Made by a program: the position numbers and the translations under genes. The notes beneath the pieces were generated by a model. That model saw only the letters and a list, made by a program, of their open reading frames with translations, searched no databases and was not told the DNA's origin. A stretch of 29,788 nucleotides of DNA from an uncultured Ruminococcus sp. (lineage in GTDB: Bacteria; Bacillota_A; Clostridia; Oscillospirales; Ruminococcaceae). The DNA is taken from contig ONBA01000030.1 in assembly GCA_900315975.1 (NCBI GenBank), positions 1 through 29,788 of the forward strand. The letters run 5' to 3'. Below, piece after piece: positions 15,584 through 23,020 of this stretch (position 1 is its first letter; each line of letters opens with the position of its first letter).

Positions 15584-18199
15584 ATGATCGAAGGTACAAC
15601 AGGCGAATTTTACGATACAGAACTCGCTGAAGAAGAAGTTAGTGGTGCAGTTCTTAAACTCAAACTTGTTGAGCCTGAAACAGCTGATACAACTCTTATT
15701 GGAGTTACATCAAACCTTGATGACAGAGATTATAACAAGGGCTGCCCTGATGTAGGCGAAAATGAGATCTATTGGAGAACTATAGATGAGGAACTTACAC
15801 TCTTTGGACTCCCGAACGGTAAGTACGAACTTTCTGAGCCGTACTGTCCGGAAGGGCATCAGCCTATAGACAACACAACGATTTACATCAATGACGGAAT
15901 TATAAAACCCGATAATCCTGATTACATCATACCCTCTGATAAGTCAGAATGGGGAAATGCTTCTGTAACAGCTATTGATGAGCTTTTCAGAGTTACTGTA
16001 CGAAATATCATCAAAACATCAGATTCTGAAGAAATACCTGTTGTCGGAGCTAAGTTCAGACTTACAGGCGTGTGTGACGGAGAATCTGTTGATATGTCAA
16101 AAATCCATATCAAGAACCAAAATTACTACCAAGAAAACGGAGATACCATACAGGCAGACAGAATTGGCGCTTCACTTGCTCCTTACAAGCTGAATATCAA
16201 TGACATCGAGAATATTTCTGCTGACAAAACTGCTGCATTTGAGTTCTATTCAACAGGTGACACGATAGTGATCTCAGGAATTCCATGGGGTCAGTATACT
16301 CTTCAGGAAATAGAAACTCCGTTAGGTATGATACCTGCATCACCAAAGACATTTATGGTCACCTATGATGAAAACGGAAGACTTTTCCTTGATTCAGACA
16401 GCGATGAAGAAAACACATTAATACTTTACCACAGTATTAACGATATAAAGATAACTAAAACCGACCTAGACAACAGTATCATAAACGGGGCTGTGTTTGA
16501 GCTTTCAAGATCAGACGGAAAGAAATTCGATAGTGTTTCTGTTATGACTGAAGCTGAAAAGGATAAGCTCAAAAAACGTATCAAGGCTTCCGTATCTGAA
16601 GGCTATGATATGGGGGACAACAACGATAAGGCGGTAGAGATAACCCTTAACGGTGAACAGGCGTTTACTATAAGCGGTAAGACATTGAACAACATTGCCG
16701 TGAATGATAATTATGTCAACGCTTTTGTGGAGCAGAATATCTACACTTACAGCGGCAAATTTGCTGACAAACTTATCGTAAGCGGAATGTTTGACGGTAT
16801 ATACGTTATCTCACTCGATGACGGTATTGAATATACCATTTACTGTGATGAGGAAAGTGAAAAGATCACACAGATCGACGTTAATGCAAGGATAAAGACC
16901 TCCGATGATGAGAATGATCTCATCGACAATACAGCTATTCTTTCAACAGATAAGAGATACATTATTTTCAGAGCCGGTCAGGTAGATATTTCGAGCCTCC
17001 CTGACGGAGAATATGTCCTCAGAGAAATTGATTCTCCTAACGGATATTCAAAAATTGATCCTTCATTTACATTTGATATAGAGAACGGCGAGGTAATACT
17101 AAGCGGTTATGACACAACGGGTGTTAAAATAAGCAATGGTAATGAGATCACCGTTCAAAACGCGGTTTCTGAATTGGACTTCTATATGTTCTATGATAGC
17201 GAAGAGGATACAACTCCCGATGGTCCTGATGAGTCGTCTGTGATGAAGCTGACATTCGAGAAGGCTTATGATAAGACCGCAAATACTATCGAAAGTGCAG
17301 ATACTCTTAAAGTTGGCGAGTATGTAACATGGAACGCTGAATCCAATAACCCCAAGACACTCTATGGTCTTATGGACGGTGAATACACGTTTGAAGAAAT
17401 AACCGTACCGAAATTTTACGATAAGGCTGAGACAAGAACAGTCATTATCAAGAATGGTTTAATTGCTCTGATGGAAAACGGAAACATGATCGGAACAAGA
17501 CCTTACACTCATCTCCTCAGTAAAAAGAAGGGCACTATCACTATCGACAAGAAGGCGATCGGCGGTGGGAAAATACCGGAAGAGGCAGGCAGTGCATCAT
17601 TTTTACTCTCGGCAGAAGATGAGGCTCTGACACTTGAAGGCGTAAGAATAAACGACGGTAAAGCACTCGGCAATTTAAGATCTGCAAAGCTTGAAGGTAA
17701 CAGCGTTAAGCTTAAAGGACTGAAAAACGGAAAGTACAGCCTTGAAGAGATCTCTGCACCAAGTGGATTTGCAACAGCTCACAAGTTCACTTTCAATATC
17801 GAGAACGGTATAATAACAGCTGTTTCATCAGACGATGACGGTTTGGTAAGGTTTTCAGATGACGGAAAGGTACTGATCGTTGAAAACGACCACTTCAAAT
17901 ATATTGATAATATTTCTTTGACTCTCGGTGATACTCTTGGTCTGAATTTCTACCTGAATGTAATAATTCCGGAAGATGAAGCTGCTGATTACAAGGTCAA
18001 ACTGCTCGGCGATTGTCTTGAAAACGAACAGACCGTTGGTCTGTCTGAAAAGAACGGCAGATACTTTGTAACCGCTCGTGTTTACGCAAAAGACCTTAAC
18101 GAAAAAATAGTCGCTGTGGTGATAAAGGATAATGAAGTGATCTATACTACTGAACCTTATTCGGTTTCTGATCATTTGTTCGAATGGATATGTGCCTGA
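15584..18199 (+). CDS. SpaA-type repeat adhesin, truncated at its N-terminus
   Basis: 871 residues from ATG 15584, but there is no ribosome binding site or signal peptide. The frame stays open and protein-like upstream to a stop near 15530 (SDYADIHSKRSITA), so the original N-terminus is lost. It contains about five prealbumin-like SpaA/Cna-B repeats, each ending in the E-motif: YELSEPYCPEGH, YTLQEIETPLGM, YVLREIDSPNGYSK, YTFEEITVPKFYD and YSLEEISAPSGFA. Such folds build rod-like adhesins, often with isopeptide bonds to this Glu. The last about 90 residues (SLTLGDTLGLNFY ... RVYAKDLNEK) match the N-terminal domain of the next protein at 18620 and end abruptly, so the C-terminus may also be cut. 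There is no LPXTG sorting signal. Probably not exported as it stands. Confidence 0.75.
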   Translation: MIEGTTGEFYDTELAEEEVSGAVLKLKLVEPETADTTLIGVTSNLDDRDYNKGCPDVGENEIYWRTIDEELTLFGLPNGKYELSEPYCPEGHQPIDNTTIYINDGIIKPDNPDYIIPSDKSEWGNASVTAIDELFRVTVRNIIKTSDSEEIPVVGAKFRLTGVCDGESVDMSKIHIKNQNYYQENGDTIQADRIGASLAPYKLNINDIENISADKTAAFEFYSTGDTIVISGIPWGQYTLQEIETPLGMIPASPKTFMVTYDENGRLFLDSDSDEENTLILYHSINDIKITKTDLDNSIINGAVFELSRSDGKKFDSVSVMTEAEKDKLKKRIKASVSEGYDMGDNNDKAVEITLNGEQAFTISGKTLNNIAVNDNYVNAFVEQNIYTYSGKFADKLIVSGMFDGIYVISLDDGIEYTIYCDEESEKITQIDVNARIKTSDDENDLIDNTAILSTDKRYIIFRAGQVDISSLPDGEYVLREIDSPNGYSKIDPSFTFDIENGEVILSGYDTTGVKISNGNEITVQNAVSELDFYMFYDSEEDTTPDGPDESSVMKLTFEKAYDKTANTIESADTLKVGEYVTWNAESNNPKTLYGLMDGEYTFEEITVPKFYDKAETRTVIIKNGLIALMENGNMIGTRPYTHLLSKKKGTITIDKKAIGGGKIPEEAGSASFLLSAEDEALTLEGVRINDGKALGNLRSAKLEGNSVKLKGLKNGKYSLEEISAPSGFATAHKFTFNIENGIITAVSSDDDGLVRFSDDGKVLIVENDHFKYIDNISLTLGDTLGLNFYLNVIIPEDEAADYKVKLLGDCLENEQTVGLSEKNGRYFVTARVYAKDLNEKIVAVVIKDNEVIYTTEPYSVSDHLFEWICA

Positions 18200-18214
18200 T
18201 GTCATTAAGCTGAC

Positions 18215-18253
18215 AAAAAGATGTAAGAGCCAAAAACTCTTACATCTTTTTTA
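18215..18253 (+). terminator. Strong terminator after the SpaA adhesin
   Basis: A 15-bp perfect stem (18215-18229 with 18237-18251) with a 7-base A-rich loop and a T run. Symmetric A and T tracts make it potentially bidirectional. Confidence 0.85.
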
Positions 18254-18393
18254 TGTATAATGCGTATTTTGGAAAACGGGTATTGACAAAAATCCGGAAT
18301 GTACAGCGAAACCGATCAGATATACACATCTGTGCTGCTTGCTGCGGAACGACTGGTCTGACCAATATATCGCTGCTTTTAGCTCATTAGTTA

Positions 18394-18422
18394 TTGACAT
18401 TTTCCTGTCAATGTGATATAAT
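18394..18422 (+). promoter_or_regulatory. Perfect consensus promoter of the intact module
   Basis: TTGACA (18394-18399), exactly 17 bases, then TATAAT (18417-18422). It drives the leader, the beta-helix protein gene and probably the peptide gene at 20418. Confidence 0.88.
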
Positions 18423-18548
18423 AACAACTGTATTGGGCGCATAGCGGTCAAAGGGTGGAATGGACTGATAGTTATGAAGCGTACAGGCTGCATATATGCT
18501 GATAACATGTCAACTCTGCTTTTTTCAAAATCAAATGCGCTCATACAA
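18423..18548 (+). ncRNA. Structured leader RNA, copy B (intact module)
   Basis: About 120 transcribed bases precede the hairpin at 18549. Bases 18438-18510 match the leader at 12.26-12.33 kb. The shared stem-loop has outer arms GTTAT (18471-18475) with ATAAC (18502-18506) and inner arms GCGTA (18479-18483) with TATGC (18495-18499). One inner pair is T-A here and a T-G type pair in the other copy, so pairing is kept while bases change. Leader, then terminator hairpin, then gene is the layout of an attenuation-type regulator, but no known riboswitch signature was recognised. Confidence 0.55.
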
Positions 18549-18593
18549 GCTTACTCTATGGGATAACTGTGTCCCGCAGAGTGCGCTTTTTTT
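18549..18593 (+). terminator. Leader terminator or attenuator hairpin
   Basis: Arms 18549-18563 and 18572-18586 form about 13 pairs with two mismatches, followed by seven T. It sits 27 bases before the start codon at 18620, so read-through is needed for expression. It shares the pattern GGATAA-n-TGTCC and TGCGCTTTTT with the minus-strand hairpin at 24453. Confidence 0.75.
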
Positions 18594-18619
18594 GTTATCA
18601 CATAACAAGGAGGAAAAAT

Positions 18620-20380
18620 ATGAAAAACATTTGGAAGAAAATGGCAGCATTTACGCTGGCTGCGGCTCTTACAGCCGGTATGATGCCTGCGAACGTTAAC
18701 ACTGGAGGCTTGTTCGGCGGCACTGAAATCGAGGCATATGCAGCAGATATAAAATTCACACACACAAGCGTTACTCTCGCCGATGAACTTGCACTGAATT
18801 TCTACATTGACGGTATCGCTAATATCACAGAGGCCTCAGAGTATACAGTGAACTTCACAGGTGCTTGTGTTGATGAATCCTCGGAACTTGAATACAACAC
18901 AACCGAAGGCAAATACTTCGCTACAACGCGCGTTTACGCAAAGGACATCGACAAGAACATTAGCGCTGCACTTTGCAAAGACGGTCAAACGATCGCTACC
19001 TTTGAGAATTATTCTATCTTGAAGTATCTGGAACAGGCAAGGGACAATTCAACCGATGAAAAGGAAATTTCTCTGATAGATGCAACCAAAAACTTCGGCA
19101 ATGCTTCTGCTGAGTATTTCTATGGCACAGGTTCAGGCTATACGGAAGACTTTGAAAGCTATTCTCCATACTCCCATGCGAGTCTCTATGCACCGGATTT
19201 CACCAGCGATAAGGCTGTGATCTCGCTCGTACTTGATTCCAGTACGTCTGCTCGTCTGTATGTCAAGGGTGATGAAACAGGAACAGCAAGTGCGATCATC
19301 AAAACACAGTCGGATTATCCGTCTTTTCATGAGATCACAGGACTGCTCCCGCAAGAGCTTGCAGATCCACAGACTATCAAAGTTGGCGGTACTGATTATA
19401 AATTCTCTGCGCTTTCATGGTGCAACCGTGTACTCTACAACTCCAACGCAAGCGAGAAGAATTTCAAAATGGCAAAGGCTTTGATGGCGTACTATACTGC
19501 GGCGAAGGCTTATTCTACGCATTTTAAAAATGTGGTCAACCTCGGCACACTCACAGGAGACTACGAAGCACAGGACGGCGATATCCTGACAGGTACTCTT
19601 AAAGGCGATTACAAGATCACCGTTGCTGACGGCGCAAATATCTTGCTCAAAAACGTAAATATCACAAATCTGTATGACGGTCATTCGGCTGAATTTGCCG
19701 GTATTACTTGTGATAACGATGCTACGATCACGCTTGAAGGAGAGAATTATGTCAGGGGCGGACATGAATATTACCCCGGCATTTACATTGCTGAATCCAA
19801 GACATTGACGATCAACGGTACAGGAACTCTTTATGCAAGCCAACAATGTTACGCTGCAGGCATCGGCGCCCGCCGTGATAAAAAATGTGGAAACATCAAT
19901 ATTGAAAATGGAACGATCTACGCATATGGCGGAGTGCAGGCAGCAGGTATCGGTGGAGCTTGTTATAGCCGTTGCGGCAATATCACGATAAGCGGCGGAA
20001 GCATCTACGCATACGGCAACTATAACTCTAATACTGGTAGCGCCGCAGGTATTGGCGGCGGCGATTATGGTAGTTGCGGCAATATCCTGATAACCGGCGG
20101 AAGAATCTACGCAGAAGGCGGAAATTATGCGCCGGGAATCGGTGCCAACAATGCGGACCAATATTACTCATACGGCGCTATCACTATTACTAACACTGTT
20201 ACCAAAGTTACAGCAGTTATGGGTAAGGAAGATTATTATTACAGCATTGGCTTACCCGAAAATGCTTGGTCTCGCGGTGTTGTAACCATTGGCTGTACAC
20301 TCGCCCCAGGTGGAATCCTTATTGGCGGCACAGAGGTTGATTTAACTAAAAGTCCCTATGTTTATGAGCCTAATAAATAA
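18620..20380 (+). CDS. Secreted protein with an uncharacterised N-terminal domain and beta-helix-type repeats
   Basis: 586 residues from ATG 18620, chosen because AGGAGG (18609-18614) precedes it and MKNIWKKMAAFTLAAALTAG is a signal peptide, ending near AYAAD (about 42). Residues about 45-140 (SVTLADELALNFY, RVYAKDIDKN) match the C-terminal domain of the adjacent SpaA adhesin. To about 305 follows a mostly helical tail (KMAKALMAYYTAAKAYS). Residues about 320-560 have beta-strand repeats in which the unit AAGIGGG-CGNITISGG-IYAYGG recurs about every 28-35 residues, as in right-handed beta-helix surface proteins; paired Cys recur between units. There is no anchor motif. A remnant of a second copy lies at 12320. 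A surface, sugar or host-contact role is inference. Confidence 0.8.
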   Translation: MKNIWKKMAAFTLAAALTAGMMPANVNTGGLFGGTEIEAYAADIKFTHTSVTLADELALNFYIDGIANITEASEYTVNFTGACVDESSELEYNTTEGKYFATTRVYAKDIDKNISAALCKDGQTIATFENYSILKYLEQARDNSTDEKEISLIDATKNFGNASAEYFYGTGSGYTEDFESYSPYSHASLYAPDFTSDKAVISLVLDSSTSARLYVKGDETGTASAIIKTQSDYPSFHEITGLLPQELADPQTIKVGGTDYKFSALSWCNRVLYNSNASEKNFKMAKALMAYYTAAKAYSTHFKNVVNLGTLTGDYEAQDGDILTGTLKGDYKITVADGANILLKNVNITNLYDGHSAEFAGITCDNDATITLEGENYVRGGHEYYPGIYIAESKTLTINGTGTLYASQQCYAAGIGARRDKKCGNINIENGTIYAYGGVQAAGIGGACYSRCGNITISGGSIYAYGNYNSNTGSAAGIGGGDYGSCGNILITGGRIYAEGGNYAPGIGANNADQYYSYGAITITNTVTKVTAVMGKEDYYYSIGLPENAWSRGVVTIGCTLAPGGILIGGTEVDLTKSPYVYEPNK

Positions 20381-20417
20381 GAAGCAATATAGAATAACCT
20401 TAACGGAGGTAATATAA

Positions 20418-20510
20418 ATGGAGAAATATACAACTCCCGAGGTGGAGATAATCAAATTCGACGCCGAGGACGTAATTACCACAAGCAGCAACGAGCTTGA
20501 ACAGCAGTAA
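20418..20510 (+). CDS. 30-residue peptide, MEKY-TTPEVEII family, copy 2
   Basis: ATG 20418 follows GGAGG (20405-20409) and reads MEKYTTPEVEIIKF, then DAEDVITTSSNELEQQ. It begins 37 bases after the beta-helix protein and is followed by a terminator, so both are probably on one transcript. It differs from copy 1 at only a few residues (T/I5, K/E13, a one-residue deletion and the last residue). There is no signal peptide, Cys or membrane segment. Candidates are a modified-peptide precursor, a signalling peptide or a small partner of the surface protein; the sequence does not decide between them. Confidence 0.75.
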   Translation: MEKYTTPEVEIIKFDAEDVITTSSNELEQQ

Positions 20511-20521
20511 TCGGAACACAG

Positions 20522-20550
20522 CAGGCAGTCCATGCGACTGCCTGTTTTTT
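20522..20550 (+). terminator. Terminator of the intact module
   Basis: A 9-bp stem CAGGCAGTC/GACTGCCTG (20522-20530 with 20536-20544) and a six-T tail. Confidence 0.88.
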
Positions 20551-20589
20551 ATGACGTTTCGCAATAGCTCTGAGGGTGAAGCAAAAATT

Positions 20590-20618
20590 AAGACCGCAGA
20601 ATTAACTGCGGTCTTTTT
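20590..20618. terminator. Bidirectional terminator between convergent genes
   Basis: A 10-bp perfect stem (20590-20599 with 20606-20615), T-rich on the plus side and AT-rich on the minus side. It lies 74 bases past the stop of the minus-strand gene at 20692. Confidence 0.75.
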
Positions 20619-20691
20619 ATATCATCAGTCTGCCATATACCGTTTGCGCCGCCTGTTATTGCGGCTGATTTGCTTTTGAACAAATCTCTGG

Positions 20692-21441
20692 TTATTGGTA
20701 TTTTTTCACATCAGAAAAAGTGCAGAATGGTTTATTCTCATTCAAGGTATCCTTAACTAATTCTCCAAGCAAACATCTAATAGTATCGTAAGTTTTTTTG
20801 TCTTTGCTGATTATAAGGTAATCTCTGACCGAAAATCTGCGGAAGGTTACGACCTGTATCAGATCGCGTTCAGCACCAATTTCACTGCACAGCTTTTCAA
20901 TTATCTCATTGAAATATATGTCTTCCTTTTTACGGCTGCGATGATTATAGATAATAACAGCTTTATTCTGTGAGAGATAGTTCTTGACCTCGCTGTAATA
21001 AGTGTATTTCACACTTTTAGATGAGCCTGGTTTTACTGAATTACAGCGAAGCCCATTATCGGGATCGAGAAAAACTATGCCGCACTTTCCGAGCTTTTTC
21101 AATGCGGCGCTATGCCATTTTTCGCGCTTTGTATTTTCTCTCGGAACAAGCTCGTTATAGTAAACTGCATTATTTATCAATTTCAGCTTTTCAAGCATTT
21201 CAATAGAATGATGCTCTTTCAAAGTTTCGAGAGTGGAGACTATGTCAGGAGCATAATTCTCAAAGCCTGTAAAATCACGATACTTTCCGTCTTCCTGTTT
21301 GAAATTACCGTCCTTGTCACGCTCAAAATCAAGCTCTCCCGGATTGTACCAATTTATACCGATACTGAACTTTTCGGATAACTTCCGAAGCAGTCCGAGT
21401 TTTCCATAATCTCCGATATCGCCTGCGTATCTATCCTGCAT
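20692..21441 (-). CDS. Conserved protein of unknown function, MQDRYAGD family
   Basis: 249 residues. The opening MQDRYAGDIGDYGKLGLLRK is the signature of a widespread uncharacterised bacterial family, and FLDPDNGL (124-131) is its second conserved motif, reminiscent of the acidic motif after a Rossmann strand in methylases or nucleases. C-terminal FRRFSVRDYLII is also typical. I know of no assigned function. The start overlaps the end of the 57-residue gene: its ribosome binding site (AGAGAGG) lies inside that gene and the ATG follows its stop by four bases, so the two are translationally linked. Cytoplasmic; no signal peptide. Confidence 0.75.
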   Translation of the reverse strand: MQDRYAGDIGDYGKLGLLRKLSEKFSIGINWYNPGELDFERDKDGNFKQEDGKYRDFTGFENYAPDIVSTLETLKEHHSIEMLEKLKLINNAVYYNELVPRENTKREKWHSAALKKLGKCGIVFLDPDNGLRCNSVKPGSSKSVKYTYYSEVKNYLSQNKAVIIYNHRSRKKEDIYFNEIIEKLCSEIGAERDLIQVVTFRRFSVRDYLIISKDKKTYDTIRCLLGELVKDTLNENKPFCTFSDVKKYQ

Positions 21442-21445
21442 ATTC

Positions 21446-21619
21446 TCACCTCTCTTTGGGAATTATCCACGTTTCACAAACAAGAGTGCCATCAGATTTG
21501 CATTCACGGATAACTCCTCTGACAGCATTCTCCTTAATTTCAATTACTTTTCCGTCTTTATCAAAAAATAACAATTCTGAGTAGTCTCCGCCGTTGGGGG
21601 TAGATTCATTGATTATCAT
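21446..21619 (-). CDS. 57-residue protein, first gene of the MQDRYAGD unit
   Basis: ATG 21619 follows GGAGGTG (21626-21632). The protein starts MIINESTPNGGDYSELLFFD and continues with a DKDGKVIEI turn, VIRECKSDGTLVCETW and IIPKER, an all-beta-looking small protein. It ends at TGA 21446-21448, four bases before the ATG of the 249-residue gene. The close coupling suggests a partner or accessory protein. I do not know the family's role. Confidence 0.7.
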   Translation of the reverse strand: MIINESTPNGGDYSELLFFDKDGKVIEIKENAVRGVIRECKSDGTLVCETWIIPKER

Positions 21620-21708
21620 TCAAGCACCTCCAATATTACTGTTCATTAATATTATTCCCTTAGCAATATGTTTCTCAGGCTTGTTAAAGTGTTCCGTTCA
21701 AGGACAGG

Positions 21709-21788
21709 ACGGCGGATATTCTGTTTGATTTCCGAGATATGTTTCTGCATAGCAGGTAACCGGTAATTGTCAGTCAGAACACCGCCGT
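21709..21788. other. Long-arm inverted repeat of unknown role
   Basis: ACGGCGG (21709-21715) pairs with CCGCCGT (21782-21788), and TTCTG (21719-21723) with CAGAA (21775-21779), enclosing about 50 bases. It lies between the 57-residue gene and the end of the GGDEF gene. It could be a structured RNA or terminator element. Confidence 0.25.
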
Positions 21789-21805
21789 TGTTTCATTTAA
21801 TTGCA

Positions 21806-22984
21806 TTATGAGACCTGAGCCGCAGCATCTTTGAGTGAACGCTTTTGCTCATACATTGATTTATCGGCACGCTTGAACACATCATTGTAGCTGCTGTCTG
21901 TTAAAGCGTCATAAACGGCAAGACCGCTTGCAACGATCACAGAACCGTTTTTCTGATTTTCACTGATCGCTTTGCGGAAAGACTCCAAAAGCGATTTCCG
22001 ATTTGCATAATCGATCCCTTTTAGGATAGTGACAAATTCATCTCCGCCGATACGGAACACAGGACTATGGTCAAAATGATGGCAGATGATACTGCACCCG
22101 CTTTTGATGTATTCATCGCCTGCTTCGTGTCCTAATGTATCATTGATCTTCTTCAGCCCGTTCACATCAAATACAACAACGCCGTATTCAGTCAATTCAT
22201 TGTTTTCGACTGCGGTTTCCAGTTCAGCAAGAGTATCAAGATAAGCCAGCTTGTTTTTTACTCCGGTCAGCCCGTCTTTGTATGCCTTCTGTCTTGCAAG
22301 TCCGATCGCCATATTATGCTCCACATCCTTGTCTTTGTAGACAAATGTGTGGATCAGGCAGGTTCCGAAAAGGCAGCCCATCGAATAGAACGGCATAAGC
22401 GGAAAAATCATCTGAATGGTAATGAAAAAGGACATTATGATACCGGAAATACTGATCGTTCTGTAATGCGATCTGCTCAAACCTTCTGAACGAACCGTCA
22501 TAATTGCAGAATAGACCGATGTGACAAGGAAAAGGATCATTTGCAGGAGCAATCCGATATATCTTGCCGGGAGCGGCACATACTCTTTATCTTCACTGAA
22601 TTTGAAAAAAATAGGAATAAACAGATTTGCCAGCAGAGCGATGATCTCAAACGAAAATATCATCAAGCCGCTTAGCACAAGCATTTTGCCGGCCTTGTCA
22701 TTTTTACCGGAAAATGCTACTACGCCTCTTGTCCATAAAATAACAGATAATGCCATAAAAGCGAAAAACAGACAAGTATCGGAATAGGTGAGGATCAGCC
22801 ACCTCTGCTCATAAAAGAATCCCCACAATATATCCGAAAGGAAAAAAGCGACCAATGAGAGCAGATATTGGCGGTATTTGAGGCGAATACTGTTTTCGCT
22901 TGTTTTTTTGACCTTTCTAAAAGCCTCTATATTTATGATTATGAGAACGATCAATGCAATGATCCCTATGCTTGCATAATACAT
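21806..22984 (-). CDS. Membrane diguanylate cyclase (GGDEF domain)
   Basis: 392 residues; ATG 22984 behind AAAGGAG. About six or seven transmembrane segments fill residues 3-216, with no recognisable extracellular sensor. The GGDEF domain covers about 235-385: FDVNGLKKINDTLGHEAGD (272-290) and the intact catalytic GGDEF at 313-317. The product expected of the family is c-di-GMP made from two GTP. The inhibitory RxxD site is absent (Phe304 and Ser307 at those positions), so product feedback through it is not expected. It is the second gene after the degenerate GGDEF protein, 36 bases apart on the same strand, consistent with one transcript. Confidence 0.88.
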   Translation of the reverse strand: MYYASIGIIALIVLIIINIEAFRKVKKTSENSIRLKYRQYLLSLVAFFLSDILWGFFYEQRWLILTYSDTCLFFAFMALSVILWTRGVVAFSGKNDKAGKMLVLSGLMIFSFEIIALLANLFIPIFFKFSEDKEYVPLPARYIGLLLQMILFLVTSVYSAIMTVRSEGLSRSHYRTISISGIIMSFFITIQMIFPLMPFYSMGCLFGTCLIHTFVYKDKDVEHNMAIGLARQKAYKDGLTGVKNKLAYLDTLAELETAVENNELTEYGVVVFDVNGLKKINDTLGHEAGDEYIKSGCSIICHHFDHSPVFRIGGDEFVTILKGIDYANRKSLLESFRKAISENQKNGSVIVASGLAVYDALTDSSYNDVFKRADKSMYEQKRSLKDAAAQVS

Positions 22985-23020
22985 GGAAGTCTCCTTTCAT
23001 CGTATTTGTTTTTCGTATTT

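Noticed and set aside
18423..18548. Leader as a c-di-GMP-I (GEMM) riboswitch, tempting because of the nearby GGDEF genes
   Set aside because: The expected conserved blocks (GCAAA-CC, GGGACGCAAAGCC, GGGUUACC) are not present in order.
18569..18619. Upstream start at 18569 for the beta-helix protein
   Set aside because: It lies within the leader hairpin and lacks a ribosome binding site; ATG 18620 has AGGAGG and a signal peptide.
19415..20161. 248-codon minus-strand frame rich in Ala, Asp and Cys
   Set aside because: It is antisense to the beta-helix repeats; its repetitive look mirrors the coding repeats on the plus strand.
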